A DNA stretch of 64,000 bases, taken from an uncultured Ruminococcus sp. GTDB taxonomy: Bacteria > Bacillota > Clostridia > Oscillospirales > Ruminococcaceae. The stretch spans positions 119,248-183,247 of the forward strand of contig CADAES010000001.1 of the NCBI GenBank assembly GCA_902786975.1, given 5' to 3'. This document shows positions 18,498-26,068 of the stretch, in pieces; positions within the stretch are counted from its first letter, which is position 1, and each line of letters opens with the position of its first letter. The notes under the pieces are model-generated. The model saw only the letters and a program-made list of their open reading frames with translations. It was not told the DNA's origin and did no database searches. A program made the position numbers and the translations under genes.

Positions 18498-19409
18498 CTA
18501 TATCGATCCGATGAGCTGCTTGAAATACTCCTCGAGATTTACGCCCGAATCGTATATCGAAGCAACTCCGATGCCGTTTTGCACAAGAGCCTTTGTGACT
18601 TTTATCGTGTCGATATCGTTTTGGAATATCCTCAGTTCGTTTTTGTCGGTGACCTTGTAATCGGTTATGCCCACGATTTTTTCGAGCACGGTAACGGTCT
18701 TGTTCACATCGTCCGTGCGAAGCACCGTGCATCGGCTGCATTCCGAATCAAGCTCCTCCTTTGAGATTAGCTTGAGCACTCTGCCTTTTTCAAGGAACAG
18801 AAATCTGTTTGCCACAGCGTAAAGGTCCGAGAGGATATGGCTGGATATCATCAGCGTTACCTCTCTTTCACGGTTGAGCCTGAAAAGCGTTTCACGAAGC
18901 TCGCTTATAGCGATAGGGTCAAGCCCGTTGATAGGCTCGTCGAGCATCACGAAATCCGGGCTGTCCAGAAGGGCGAATGCGATGCCGAGCCTTTGGCGCA
19001 TACCCGTAGAATAGTCCTTGAATTTCTTTTTCGCTATATCGCCCAGACCTACCGTAGTGAGGACCTTGTCTATCTGCGAGAGATCTGTGATGCCCTTTTG
19101 CAGACAGTAGTATTTTAGGTTCTGCTGTGCAGTCATATTCCTGAAAAACGAAGGCTCGTTTATAAGACAGCCTACACGCCGCCTTTGTTTGCGGGCGTCA
19201 TTCCCAGTCTCGGAATAGAGCGTATACTCACCCTTTGTCTGGTTGGAAAGCCCCGAGATTATTTTCAGCAGGGTAGTCTTGCCCGCACCGTTCCTGCCGA
19301 CGATGCCGAAGATATCGCCCTTGTAAACGGTGAGGTCTGCGCCGTCAAGCGCAAGAGTACTGCCGTACTGTTTGGTGAGATTGTTTGTTGTCAGTATTGC
19401 TTCGTGCAT
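18498..19409 (-). CDS. ABC transporter ATPase, BcrA/LanF type
   Basis: This 303-residue ATPase carries Walker A GRNGAGKTT near residue 37, signature motif YSTGMRQRLG near 136, Walker B FVMLDEP near 158, and the switch histidine in SSHIL near 193. The C-terminal 80 residues follow the pattern of BcrA-like subunits of lantibiotic and bacitracin exporters. It is the second gene of the operon and pairs with the permease at 17704-18483. AAGGGG precedes the ATG weakly. It powers export or release of a membrane-acting compound; the precise substrate cannot be read from the sequence. Confidence 0.9.
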   Translation of the reverse strand: MHEAILTTNNLTKQYGSTLALDGADLTVYKGDIFGIVGRNGAGKTTLLKIISGLSNQTKGEYTLYSETGNDARKQRRRVGCLINEPSFFRNMTAQQNLKYYCLQKGITDLSQIDKVLTTVGLGDIAKKKFKDYSTGMRQRLGIAFALLDSPDFVMLDEPINGLDPIAISELRETLFRLNREREVTLMISSHILSDLYAVANRFLFLEKGRVLKLISKEELDSECSRCTVLRTDDVNKTVTVLEKIVGITDYKVTDKNELRIFQNDIDTIKVTKALVQNGIGVASIYDSGVNLEEYFKQLIGSI

Positions 19410-19477
19410 AGTTTACCCCTTTGGCGAGGTCGGAGATACGGCCTCACGATGCATTGTCAGCGGTTGTGCGGGTGCGT

Positions 19478-20158
19478 TCATTTCTTGAGCCTGTAGCCGA
19501 TGCCCCAGACAGTTTCGATATAGTCGGTGTCGGGGTCACACTCCTTCAGCTTTTTGCGAAGCTTGCTGATATGAACGTTGAGGGTGTTGTCGTCGGCGGA
19601 GTTCTCGTAATCCCACACCGTGTCGTATATCATGCTCTTGGTGCAGGTGCGGTTGCGGTTTCTCACAAGCATTTCAAGAAGCAGGAACTCGTGGCGTGAA
19701 AGCTCCATATCTATCCCGTTGCAGGAGGCGTGAAAGCCTTTTGGGTCAACGGAGATGTTTTTGTAGCTGAGAAGCTGTGCCTCGGGCTTGCCTGTTTTTG
19801 AAGTCGAACGCAGCCTTGCGGTTATCCTTGCGATAAGCTCGTCGTTGTCAAACGGCTTGGTTATGTAATCGTCTGCGCCCAGCGAGAACAGATCGACCTT
19901 CTTTGTCGTTTCGTGTATCGCACTCGTGATTATAATGGGCACGTCGTGCTTTGCTTTGAGCTCGCCGATTATCTCGTCGCCGCTGCGCCCCGGGAGCATC
20001 AGGTCAAGCAGTATCAGGTCGATGTTATCGCCGTGGACCATAAGCCCCTCTGTGCCCGAATATGCGGAAACGGTCGAAAAACCGTTTGTGCGCAGAAGCG
20101 TCCTTAACATGGAATTGATCTCGTTGTCGTCCTCGATTATAAGTATTGTTTTTGGCAT
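19478..20158 (-). CDS. OmpR-family response regulator
   Basis: The start at 20158 (MPKTILIIEDDNEIN) follows a CGGAGGTAAG site; 226 residues. The receiver domain has the acidic pocket (IEDD), the phosphoacceptor Asp in LILLDLMLPG near 52 and the conserved Lys in YITKPF near 101. The C-terminal winged helix ends with VWGIGYRLKK, typical of OmpR/PhoB proteins. As first gene of the operon it should activate the exporter and its own kinase when phosphorylated. Its target is probably the promoter at 20221-20249; no direct repeat was defined with confidence. Confidence 0.92.
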   Translation of the reverse strand: MPKTILIIEDDNEINSMLRTLLRTNGFSTVSAYSGTEGLMVHGDNIDLILLDLMLPGRSGDEIIGELKAKHDVPIIITSAIHETTKKVDLFSLGADDYITKPFDNDELIARITARLRSTSKTGKPEAQLLSYKNISVDPKGFHASCNGIDMELSRHEFLLLEMLVRNRNRTCTKSMIYDTVWDYENSADDNTLNVHISKLRKKLKECDPDTDYIETVWGIGYRLKK

Positions 20159-20220
20159 AAGCCTTACCTCCGAAGCTGAAATATCGAATACGGGGCACCG
20201 CCCTATGTTCATACACAGAT

Positions 20221-20249
20221 ATTATACCACATTTTTCACCTGTTTTCAA
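20221..20249 (-). promoter_or_regulatory. Promoter of the two-component/ABC operon
   Basis: Minus strand TTGAAA (20249-20244), 17 bases, TATAAT (20226-20221). It diverges from the peroxiredoxin promoter 50 bases away. Confidence 0.75.
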
Positions 20250-20298
20250 CGTCCTGAGGCAAATTTAGCAGACATACGAAAAAAATTTGTCCGGATCA

Positions 20299-20327
20299 TT
20301 GAAAACTTTGCTCAACTGTGGTATACT
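20299..20327 (+). promoter_or_regulatory. Promoter of the peroxiredoxin operon
   Basis: TTGAAA (20299-20304), 17 bases, TATACT (20322-20327), followed by a short leader and an AAAGGAGG site. Confidence 0.75.
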
Positions 20328-20359
20328 GTATTTGATAAAATGCAAAGGAGGATCAAACA

Positions 20360-20818
20360 ATGCTTGAAGCAGGAATGAAAGCGCCGGATTTTACTCTGCC
20401 CGACAAGGACGGCAGGGAAGTGTCGCTGGGCGACTTTAAGGGCAAAAAGGTCGTGCTGTATTTTTATCCGAGGGACAACACTCCGGGCTGTTCAAGACAG
20501 GCTTGTGCGTTTGCTGCGGCTTTTGAGGACTTCAAAAAGCTCGACGTGGCTGTTATCGGCGTAAGCAAGGACAGCACAGCATCGCACGTTAAATTTGCCG
20601 AGAAATATTCGCTGCCGTTCGTACTTCTTTCGGACACCGAAAAATCGGCTATCCAGAGCTACGGCGTATGGCAGGAGAAAAAGACCTGCGGAAAGGTCTC
20701 GATGGGCGTTGTGAGAACGACCTTTATAATCGACGAAAACGGCGTTGTCCTGAAGGTGATGCCCAAGGTCAAGCCGGATACCAACGCTGCTGAGATACTT
20801 GCTTATCTGAAAGGCTGA
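20360..20818 (+). CDS. bcp: Thioredoxin-dependent peroxiredoxin, Bcp/PrxQ type
   Basis: It reduces hydrogen and organic peroxides in the cytoplasm using thioredoxin. The 152 residues match the family length. The peroxidatic Cys44 lies in NTPGCSRQACAF and the resolving Cys49 five residues later, the classical atypical 2-Cys PrxQ spacing. RTTFIIDENG near 118 is the conserved Arg-containing strand. GGAGG lies eight bases before the ATG. It is first in an operon with a diguanylate cyclase (now frameshifted) and a MIF-like tautomerase, giving a possible link between oxidative stress and c-di-GMP. Confidence 0.93.
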   Translation: MLEAGMKAPDFTLPDKDGREVSLGDFKGKKVVLYFYPRDNTPGCSRQACAFAAAFEDFKKLDVAVIGVSKDSTASHVKFAEKYSLPFVLLSDTEKSAIQSYGVWQEKKTCGKVSMGVVRTTFIIDENGVVLKVMPKVKPDTNAAEILAYLKG

Positions 20819-20851
20819 CAGCGTACAATACCCGAAAAGGGGGGAATGCCA

Positions 20852-22004
20852 ATGGATCAGAACACATTATATGTGGTGATGTATCTTGAAATGAATCTGA
20901 TAGCTGTGATACTGGTCGCATTGATACGCATAAAGACCAACGGGCTTTCCAAAATGGTGTCGCAGCAGAATTTCGTCATGGCGATAGATGCGCAGATGGC
21001 ATTTTTCATTTCAGACACATGGTTCGTTATGATAAAATGCGGCTTTTTCCCGTACAGCAAAACTGCGGTAATGGCGGCAAAGGAGGTATACTTCTTTGCT
21101 ACGGCGCTGATGTGCTATTTCTGGTTCATATACTTTGAGTGTATACAGCAGTCGCCGTTCGTCAAAAGCAGAAAGCGTGTGAGGATAGCATCTGTGCTGG
21201 TATGGGTGATGCTGGTACTGCTGATAGTGAACCTGTTTACGGGAGTGCTTTTCTATGTGGACAGCGACGGAAAGTACCACAGAGGTCCGCTGTTCGTCGT
21301 GCAGTATATACTTTCGTATGCTTATGTGTTCGTCACCTGCATACGAGCATTGATAGGCATTTTCGACAAGAAGAAATATGCGAACAGGAAAATGCTTATA
21401 ATGCTTGCGCTTTTCCCGATAGCTCCCGCAGGTGCGGGGGTTATTGCAGTTCATATATCCAGAGCTGCCGCTTGCCTGCTCGGCACTGTCGCTTGCAACG
21501 CTGATACTGTATCTCGACTGGACAGACCGAATGATATCGGTAGACCCGCTGACGCACCTCAACAACCGCAAGCAGCTGATGCATTATTACGAGCAGTGGA
21601 AGAACGATACGGACGATAAGACCCGACCGTACCTTATTATCGCAGATGCAAACAGGTTCAAGAGCATCAACGATACCTACGGTCATCTCCAGGGCGACGA
21701 AGCGCTCAAAAGGATAGCAAATGCGCTGAGGCTCGGTTGCCGTGAGCTTGGAAAGCGCAGCAATATCGCACGCTACGGCGGAGACGAGTTCGTTATACTT
21801 GTCTGGGCTGGCAGCGAGGAAAATATCAGGCTGCTGTGCAGCAGCATAAGCAGCGAGCTGAAAAAGCTGAACGATGCTGATAACGCTCCGTATGAGCTTA
21901 CTCTCAGCTTCGGCACAGCATTGGCATCGGACGATATGACTCTTGAAGAGGTGATACAGGTCGCCGATTCGGAGCTTTATGAAGTCAAAAATAAATTAAG
22001 GTGA
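20852..22004 (+). pseudogene. Membrane-bound diguanylate cyclase (GGDEF), frameshifted
   Basis: Two overlapping frames make one gene. The first codes for six or so membrane helices (MDQNTLYVVMYLEMN to about 21435). The second continues from about 21436 with AGLLQFIYPELPLACSA, a last helix and a complete GGDEF domain (RFKSINDTYGHLQGDEA, ARYGGDEFVIL, and TLSFGTA). The break lies at a run of five G (21436-21440); with four G the frame is continuous and the helix is restored. As printed the product ends early at 21619 and cannot make c-di-GMP. This may be a real mutation, slippage-based variation or a sequencing error. ATG 20852 is seven bases from a GGGGGG site. No inhibitory RxxD site is obvious. 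Confidence 0.8.
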
Positions 22005-22021
22005 TCAAGGAGGAGATCATT

Positions 22022-22363
22022 ATGCCATTCATCAATGTTAAGACAAACGCTTCGGTTGAAGCAGACAAGAAGCAGAGCATCAAGACCGCTATGGGCAAGG
22101 CTATCACAGCCATCCCCGGCAAGTCGGAGAACTGGCTCATGGTAGGTATCCAGGGCGGATACGACCTTTGGTTCAAGGGTTCGGATGCACCTGCCGCTAT
22201 GGTAGAGGTCAGCGTTTACGGAAGCGCTTCACCGAGCGCATACAGCGCACTCACCGCAGAGATAACCGATGTTTTGAATATCAACCTCGGGATATCGCCC
22301 GACAGGATATATGTAAGCTATTCCGAGACTCCCAACTGGGGCTGGAACGGCTCTAATTTCTAA
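22022..22363 (+). CDS. MIF/D-dopachrome-tautomerase-like protein
   Basis: This 113-residue protein matches the macrophage migration inhibitory factor fold along its length. It has the N-terminal catalytic Pro (MPFINVKTNAS), ISPDRIYVSY near residue 90, and the closing NWGWNGSNF, like the NVGWN-S-TF end of vertebrate MIF. The family forms trimers with tautomerase activity on phenylpyruvate-like enols. There is no signal peptide. AAGGAGGAG lies eight bases before the ATG at 22022. It is the last gene of the peroxiredoxin operon, before a terminator. In gut bacteria such proteins might act on the host, but that is inference. Family assignment is strong. Confidence 0.9.
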   Translation: MPFINVKTNASVEADKKQSIKTAMGKAITAIPGKSENWLMVGIQGGYDLWFKGSDAPAAMVEVSVYGSASPSAYSALTAEITDVLNINLGISPDRIYVSYSETPNWGWNGSNF

Positions 22364-22368
22364 AAAAC

Positions 22369-22405
22369 GCAAAAAAACAAGCGGCTTATACCGCTTGTTT
22401 TTTTA
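22369..22405. terminator. Bidirectional terminator
   Basis: ACAAGCGG and CCGCTTGT with a six-base loop, flanked by A7 on the left and T8 on the right, between convergent operons. Confidence 0.85.
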
Positions 22406-22412
22406 TGCTTGG

Positions 22413-24668
22413 TTATTCAACATTCTTGAGTGCTTCGTCCATCGGTACCTTGTTTGCCTTCTTTGAGAGGAAGAATGCAACGATAAGATATGTTACAACT
22501 CCCAGACCGATAGCCTCGGCATATACCGTTATAGGCACGCTCATATTCATCCAGCCCGAGTAGGACATCATCAGCGCACGCCAAGCGGCTTTGAGCGAAA
22601 CGTCAACTACAGGTATGCTGATTATAAGCGAAACTATCGTTACTATCGTCGTTGCTCTGATGTAAACGCCCGATATCTCACGCTTGTTGTAGCCGAGTAT
22701 CTTTGCAATGGAAATGGACTGTGTGTTCTTTTCGATAACGACCTTTGCAAGCATATAGATCACAAGTACGAATACTGCCACGCCCACTACAACGAATGCA
22801 TCTACCATATTGCCCATAGACACCTTCAGCTGTCTTGTAGTCTTTGTAAGATCGTCCTTTGTAATGACAGTAGCAATCAGACGTTCATCAATATCGGTTA
22901 TCTTGCTGCTGGATAGATATCCTGTGAAGTACTCCTTGTCAACGTCCATGACCTCGTTGAGGTATTCACGCTGTGCAAATACGGTAAGACTGCTCGGATA
23001 CTCATAGATCCCAGCTACCTTGAACTTGTATTCCTTGTCGGAGTATTTTTTGCTGAGCGTTATCGTGTCGCCCTTTTCAACGCCGTACTTTTCAGCATAA
23101 GGTGTCGAGATGTATACGCCTTCGCCGTCAAGCTTTTCGTGGAAGTATCTGCTGTTGTTTTCGATACCGAAAACGCTTACCTCGTCGGTGTGGTCGTTTT
23201 TCCTTATCTCCAGATCTACCATAGAATACTTTTCTGCGCTTTCTTCCTTTGTTTGAGCAGGCATCCTAAGCACATACTGGTTAGCGGCGAGCATATTGTC
23301 AACAGTGCCTTTTTCAAGTTCCTCAATTATAGGATTGAGCATCAGACAGAAAACGATGATGACGTTTGCAAAGAAAATACCGAAGAAAAGTGTGATGTAG
23401 TTTGGTATGTTCTGAAACAGCACACGCAGTCTGAAACGTGTCATTATACCGATCTTTGTGTTGAGCTTGAAAGCCTTTTTGCGCTGCTTCCTCTTGAGGT
23501 CACGTCTGATGAATTTAAGCGGTGAAAGACTGAGCTTTCTTATCAGCATGATAAGGTTTATCCCCACAAGAATAGCGATCGGGACAAGAGTTGTGTCAAC
23601 GAATGCGGACACGTTGATAAGCGTTTTGTAGGTGATAAGGCTGTACGAATCAAGATACATCTGAGCCATAAATCCTTTCAGCACCGTGTAGCCCAGAACG
23701 TTGCCAACCAGAGCTGCGATAAGGATTACTATTATCGGCGCAGCCATATAGTGACGTATCAGCTCTGCCTTTGTGTAGCCCGAAGCCCTTAGCGTACCGA
23801 TAACGGTAGCCTCTTTTGCTATCGTGTTGCTCGTTGTAACTGCGAATATAAACGAGATTATCGCTACAAGGATATACAGCATAAAGATAAAGAATATCCT
23901 GTCTCTTCCGAGGTCCGAGCCTGAGAAGTTTATAGCTATGTTTGAGCAGGCCGGAACATAGTCCTCAAGTGGGGTGATGGCACGGAGCTTTTCAAGGAAA
24001 TCGTTTCCCATGTCGATAGCCTCTTTGCTGTCATGCTCCTTCGGGGGATCGTTGTACTTGAAGCTGTACGAGTAGAAGATGTTAGCGCTGTCAAGATCCT
24101 TTATGCCCTCGTCCGAAAGCACGCTCACACCGAAGTTTATCGAGTCGAACATAAAGTCTGTTACGTCCTCGTAAAGAGCAGAGTAGTCAGGAAGTGCTAT
24201 AAGACCGACTATCTCAAACTCTTTGCCCTTCATTGTGATCTTGTCGCCTATTTTATATTTGTTGTTCTGTGCAAACACTCTGTCAAGAGCGATCTCGCCT
24301 GTTCCGCTTGGGATATCGCCCTCCCACAGGCTCGTTTTGTTTACCTCTTTTCTGTCGGGGAAGATACGAAGCTTCTTGTCGCCGCCTTCTATCTTTTCCT
24401 GCCAGTAGAAATTGTTGTATACCTTAACGCCGTTTTCCTCGATCTTTGCGATAAGGTCCTTGTCAGCCTCATTTGCAAGTCTGAAGTTTCCGTCCTCTAT
24501 GTTATACTTTTCAAAGCTTTCGTTGTAGGCTGTTTTAAGGCTTTCATCGGCAATAAGAAAACCCGAAACAACGCCGATTATTGCGGTCATGAACAGGAAT
24601 ATAACGATGTATTTTCCTGCTTCGCCTTTTATCTCACGCCAGATGCGCTTTGACATTGGATTTTTCAT
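22413..24668 (-). CDS. FtsX-like ABC permease (MacB/YtrF-type exporter)
   Basis: A protein of about 751 residues with an N-terminal helix (IVIFLFMTAIIGVVSGFLIADES), a large extracellular domain (about 45-270), three helices, a central soluble part, a second extracellular domain and three more helices. This is the two-FtsX-module plan of full-length exporters of the MacB/BceB superfamily. VATV.GTLRASGYTKAEL-like and SIAKILGYNKREISG loops match the conserved FtsX coupling segments. The ATG at 24668 and a TTG at 24674 are both possible after AAAGGA. It follows its ATPase gene by about 40 bases. Substrates of such pumps include peptides, lipoproteins and drugs; none can be chosen here. Confidence 0.85.
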   Translation of the reverse strand: MKNPMSKRIWREIKGEAGKYIVIFLFMTAIIGVVSGFLIADESLKTAYNESFEKYNIEDGNFRLANEADKDLIAKIEENGVKVYNNFYWQEKIEGGDKKLRIFPDRKEVNKTSLWEGDIPSGTGEIALDRVFAQNNKYKIGDKITMKGKEFEIVGLIALPDYSALYEDVTDFMFDSINFGVSVLSDEGIKDLDSANIFYSYSFKYNDPPKEHDSKEAIDMGNDFLEKLRAITPLEDYVPACSNIAINFSGSDLGRDRIFFIFMLYILVAIISFIFAVTTSNTIAKEATVIGTLRASGYTKAELIRHYMAAPIIVILIAALVGNVLGYTVLKGFMAQMYLDSYSLITYKTLINVSAFVDTTLVPIAILVGINLIMLIRKLSLSPLKFIRRDLKRKQRKKAFKLNTKIGIMTRFRLRVLFQNIPNYITLFFGIFFANVIIVFCLMLNPIIEELEKGTVDNMLAANQYVLRMPAQTKEESAEKYSMVDLEIRKNDHTDEVSVFGIENNSRYFHEKLDGEGVYISTPYAEKYGVEKGDTITLSKKYSDKEYKFKVAGIYEYPSSLTVFAQREYLNEVMDVDKEYFTGYLSSSKITDIDERLIATVITKDDLTKTTRQLKVSMGNMVDAFVVVGVAVFVLVIYMLAKVVIEKNTQSISIAKILGYNKREISGVYIRATTIVTIVSLIISIPVVDVSLKAAWRALMMSYSGWMNMSVPITVYAEAIGLGVVTYLIVAFFLSKKANKVPMDEALKNVE

Positions 24669-24712
24669 TCGCAAGTCATTCCTTTCCGTGATAATTTCTC
24701 TTTGCTTCGGCT

Positions 24713-25411
24713 TTACCAGTCAAGGTCAGCTGCCTTGGTCTTTGTCTCGTTGATGTAGTTCTTTCTGATAACGCCGTCACGGAGTTTAACGACTCTGTCT
24801 GCCATATTCTTTATTGCGTCGTTGTGAGTAACCATTATTATCGTGCTGTTGTATTTCTGATTTACAGTCTCGATAAGCTGGAGGATCTCTTTTGAGGTGT
24901 TGTAGTCAAGCGCACCCGTAGGCTCGTCACAAAGCAGGATATCGGGGTTCTTGACTATCGCTCTGCCGATAGCAGTCCTTTGCTGCTGACCGCCCGAAAG
25001 CTGGTTGGGGAGCTTGTGCCTGTGCTCGTAAAGACCGAGCGTTTTGAGTATGTCGTCAACGTCAAGAGGGGAGTCGCTCAGATAAGCGCCGACCTCTATG
25101 TTTTCCTTTATATTGAGATTAGGTATCAGGTTGTACATCTGGAAAATGTAGCCCAGATGCTTTCTGCGGTACATTGTAAGAGACTTTTCGTTCATGTCCG
25201 CTGTCTTTTCTCCGTTTATCGAAATGTAGCCCTCGTCTGCGGAGTCTATGCCGCCGATGATGTTGAGAAGTGTTGACTTTCCCGAGCCCGAAGGTCCGAG
25301 AAGTACGCAGAACTCGCCCTTTTCAATGTCGATGTCGATGCCCTTGAGCACGTCGGTACGGCTCTCACCGCTGCCGAAGGATTTTTTGATACCGCTGATC
25401 TGAATGAACAT
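24713..25411 (-). CDS. ABC transporter ATPase, MacB/LolD type
   Basis: The start at 25411 (MFIQISGIKK) follows GAGAGGAGAT; 232 residues. It has Walker A GPSGSGKST near 38, Q loop, signature LSGGQQQR near 141, Walker [13 protein letters not shown] near 163 and H-switch VTHND near 200. The [10 protein letters not shown] form is typical of LolD/MacB-type ATPases that pair with FtsX permeases, and the permease follows directly. Expression probably starts at the 25465 promoter and is blocked by a repressor bound to the palindrome at 25431-25456. Transcription reading through from the riboswitch upstream could add a metal-dependent input. Confidence 0.93.
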   Translation of the reverse strand: MFIQISGIKKSFGSGESRTDVLKGIDIDIEKGEFCVLLGPSGSGKSTLLNIIGGIDSADEGYISINGEKTADMNEKSLTMYRRKHLGYIFQMYNLIPNLNIKENIEVGAYLSDSPLDVDDILKTLGLYEHRHKLPNQLSGGQQQRTAIGRAIVKNPDILLCDEPTGALDYNTSKEILQLIETVNQKYNSTIIMVTHNDAIKNMADRVVKLRDGVIRKNYINETKTKAADLDW

Positions 25412-25430
25412 AATGATCTCCTCTCTTTCT

Positions 25431-25456
25431 AACATATGAATAGGTATTCATATGTT
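25431..25456. promoter_or_regulatory. Perfect 26-bp palindromic operator
   Basis: AACATATGAATA and its exact reverse complement TATTCATATGTT flank a GG centre. It begins nine bases downstream of the -10 box and covers the start of the transcript up to the ribosome binding site of the ABC ATPase gene. The length and perfect symmetry suggest a TetR/MarR-family operator. No regulator gene is adjacent; the only TetR gene of the window, 7 kb away, has a different set of repeats upstream. Confidence 0.75.
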
Positions 25457-25464
25457 CAAGTAAT

Positions 25465-25493
25465 AATATATCACGCAAACTCAATTTTGTCAA
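25465..25493 (-). promoter_or_regulatory. Promoter of the MacB-type ABC operon
   Basis: Minus strand TTGACA (25493-25488), 17 bases ending in TGA (extended -10), TATATT (25470-25465). It is followed at once by the 26-bp palindrome. Confidence 0.8.
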
Positions 25494-25518
25494 GTCCTTT
25501 TTAAAGAATTTTTGACAA

Positions 25519-25568
25519 TAAAAAAATCGGCTGCCGCTGTATCGCCCGAACGATAAGCTGTAACCGAA
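25519..25568 (-). terminator. Second of two tandem terminators after the riboswitch
   Basis: Read on the minus strand, TCGGTTACAGC...ATCG pairs with CGAT...GCGGCAGCCGA and is followed by a run of seven T. It stands between the riboswitch and the ABC promoter. Confidence 0.7.
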
Positions 25569-25617
25569 AAAAACAGACTGCATGTACAGCTTATTCGTAA
25601 GCTTGATACATGAGTCT
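25565..25617 (-). terminator. Riboswitch-controlled terminator (expression platform)
   Basis: On the minus strand AGACT-CATGTAT-CAAGCTTA pairs with TAAGCT-GTACATG-C-AGTCT around a CGAA loop and is followed by T7. Its 5' arm includes the CTCAT that would close helix P1 of the aptamer, so ligand-bound aptamer and terminator exclude each other. Ligand binding should therefore favour read-through. Confidence 0.75.
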
Positions 25618-25711
25618 CGTGATTTAAGACAAGCCAGGCTCAATAGCCGAGATTGTTGGCTTGCCACACTGCCTTGATGGTGGCAGTGCTACTACTCCCT
25701 CACAGATCTTC
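25610..25711 (-). promoter_or_regulatory. Probable yybP-ykoY (Mn2+) riboswitch aptamer
   Basis: On the minus strand GTGAG pairs with CTCAT (P1). It is followed by the GGAGTAG loop typical of yybP-ykoY RNAs, a hairpin CACTGCC/GGCAGTG (P2), a third stem CAAGCCA/TGGCTTG preceded and followed by CAACA and CGAGA-like conserved loop pieces, and then the overlapping terminator. This order of elements matches what is known of the family. It lies directly behind its own promoter (25725-25753). Usual targets are Mn2+ exporters or P-type ATPases; the first gene downstream here is an ABC exporter, about 200 bases away behind two terminators. A covariance search with RF00080 would decide. Confidence 0.65.
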
Positions 25712-25724
25712 TGTTTGCAATTAA

Positions 25725-25753
25725 AGTGTAACACACGTTTCCGATAAAGTCAA
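25725..25753 (-). promoter_or_regulatory. Promoter of the riboswitch RNA
   Basis: Minus strand TTGACT (25753-25748), 17 bases, TACACT (25730-25725); the RNA would begin a few bases before the aptamer. Confidence 0.65.
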
Positions 25754-25833
25754 CCCAGCCGGGGATTAATTAAGATTATTAAGACTTTTTTAAGGTTTGT
25801 TCCTCTTTAAGTTAGTCTCAACAAACCGAGGTT

Positions 25834-25862
25834 ATTATAGCACCTCACTATGCGTTTGTCAA
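25834..25862 (-). promoter_or_regulatory. Strong orphan promoter upstream of the riboswitch promoter
   Basis: Minus strand TTGACA (25862-25857), 17 bases, TATAAT (25839-25834): a full consensus promoter. The transcript first contains a hairpin GGTTTGTT/AACAAACC (about 25793-25830), carries no reading frame with a ribosome binding site, and would run into the riboswitch. Apart from these elements and the dyad at 25911 nothing is seen in the 657-base gap between the ABC ATPase and DUF3592-like genes. Confidence 0.65.
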
Positions 25863-25910
25863 TAAATCATAACGCATATATCCCAACTTTGTACGTTTAT
25901 ACACAAATAT

Positions 25911-25928
25911 AGTTAGTTGTGTCTAACT
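25911..25928. promoter_or_regulatory. Inverted repeat AGTTAG-N6-CTAACT (possible metalloregulator site)
   Basis: A perfect 6-bp dyad with a 6-base centre, about 50 bases upstream of the orphan promoter. The half-site resembles those of DtxR/MntR-type regulators, which would suit a manganese riboswitch next door; this is only suggestive. Confidence 0.3.
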
Positions 25929-26068
25929 TATTGTAAAAAATGCCTATCGCACATTATATCTCCCGCATATGCGGCTTTTGACAAAGCCTGTACAGCGCAC
26001 AACAAAAAAGGGGAGCCGTATGATTCGGCTCCCTGTTTCCGATAAGGGGCTTTGCCCCATAATGACTG

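Noticed and set aside
18484-18741. Longer N-terminus for the ABC-2 permease gene
   Set aside because: The extension overlaps the ATPase gene, is rich in Arg/His/Lys and has no ribosome binding site, whereas 18483 has a perfect AGGAGGTAC upstream.
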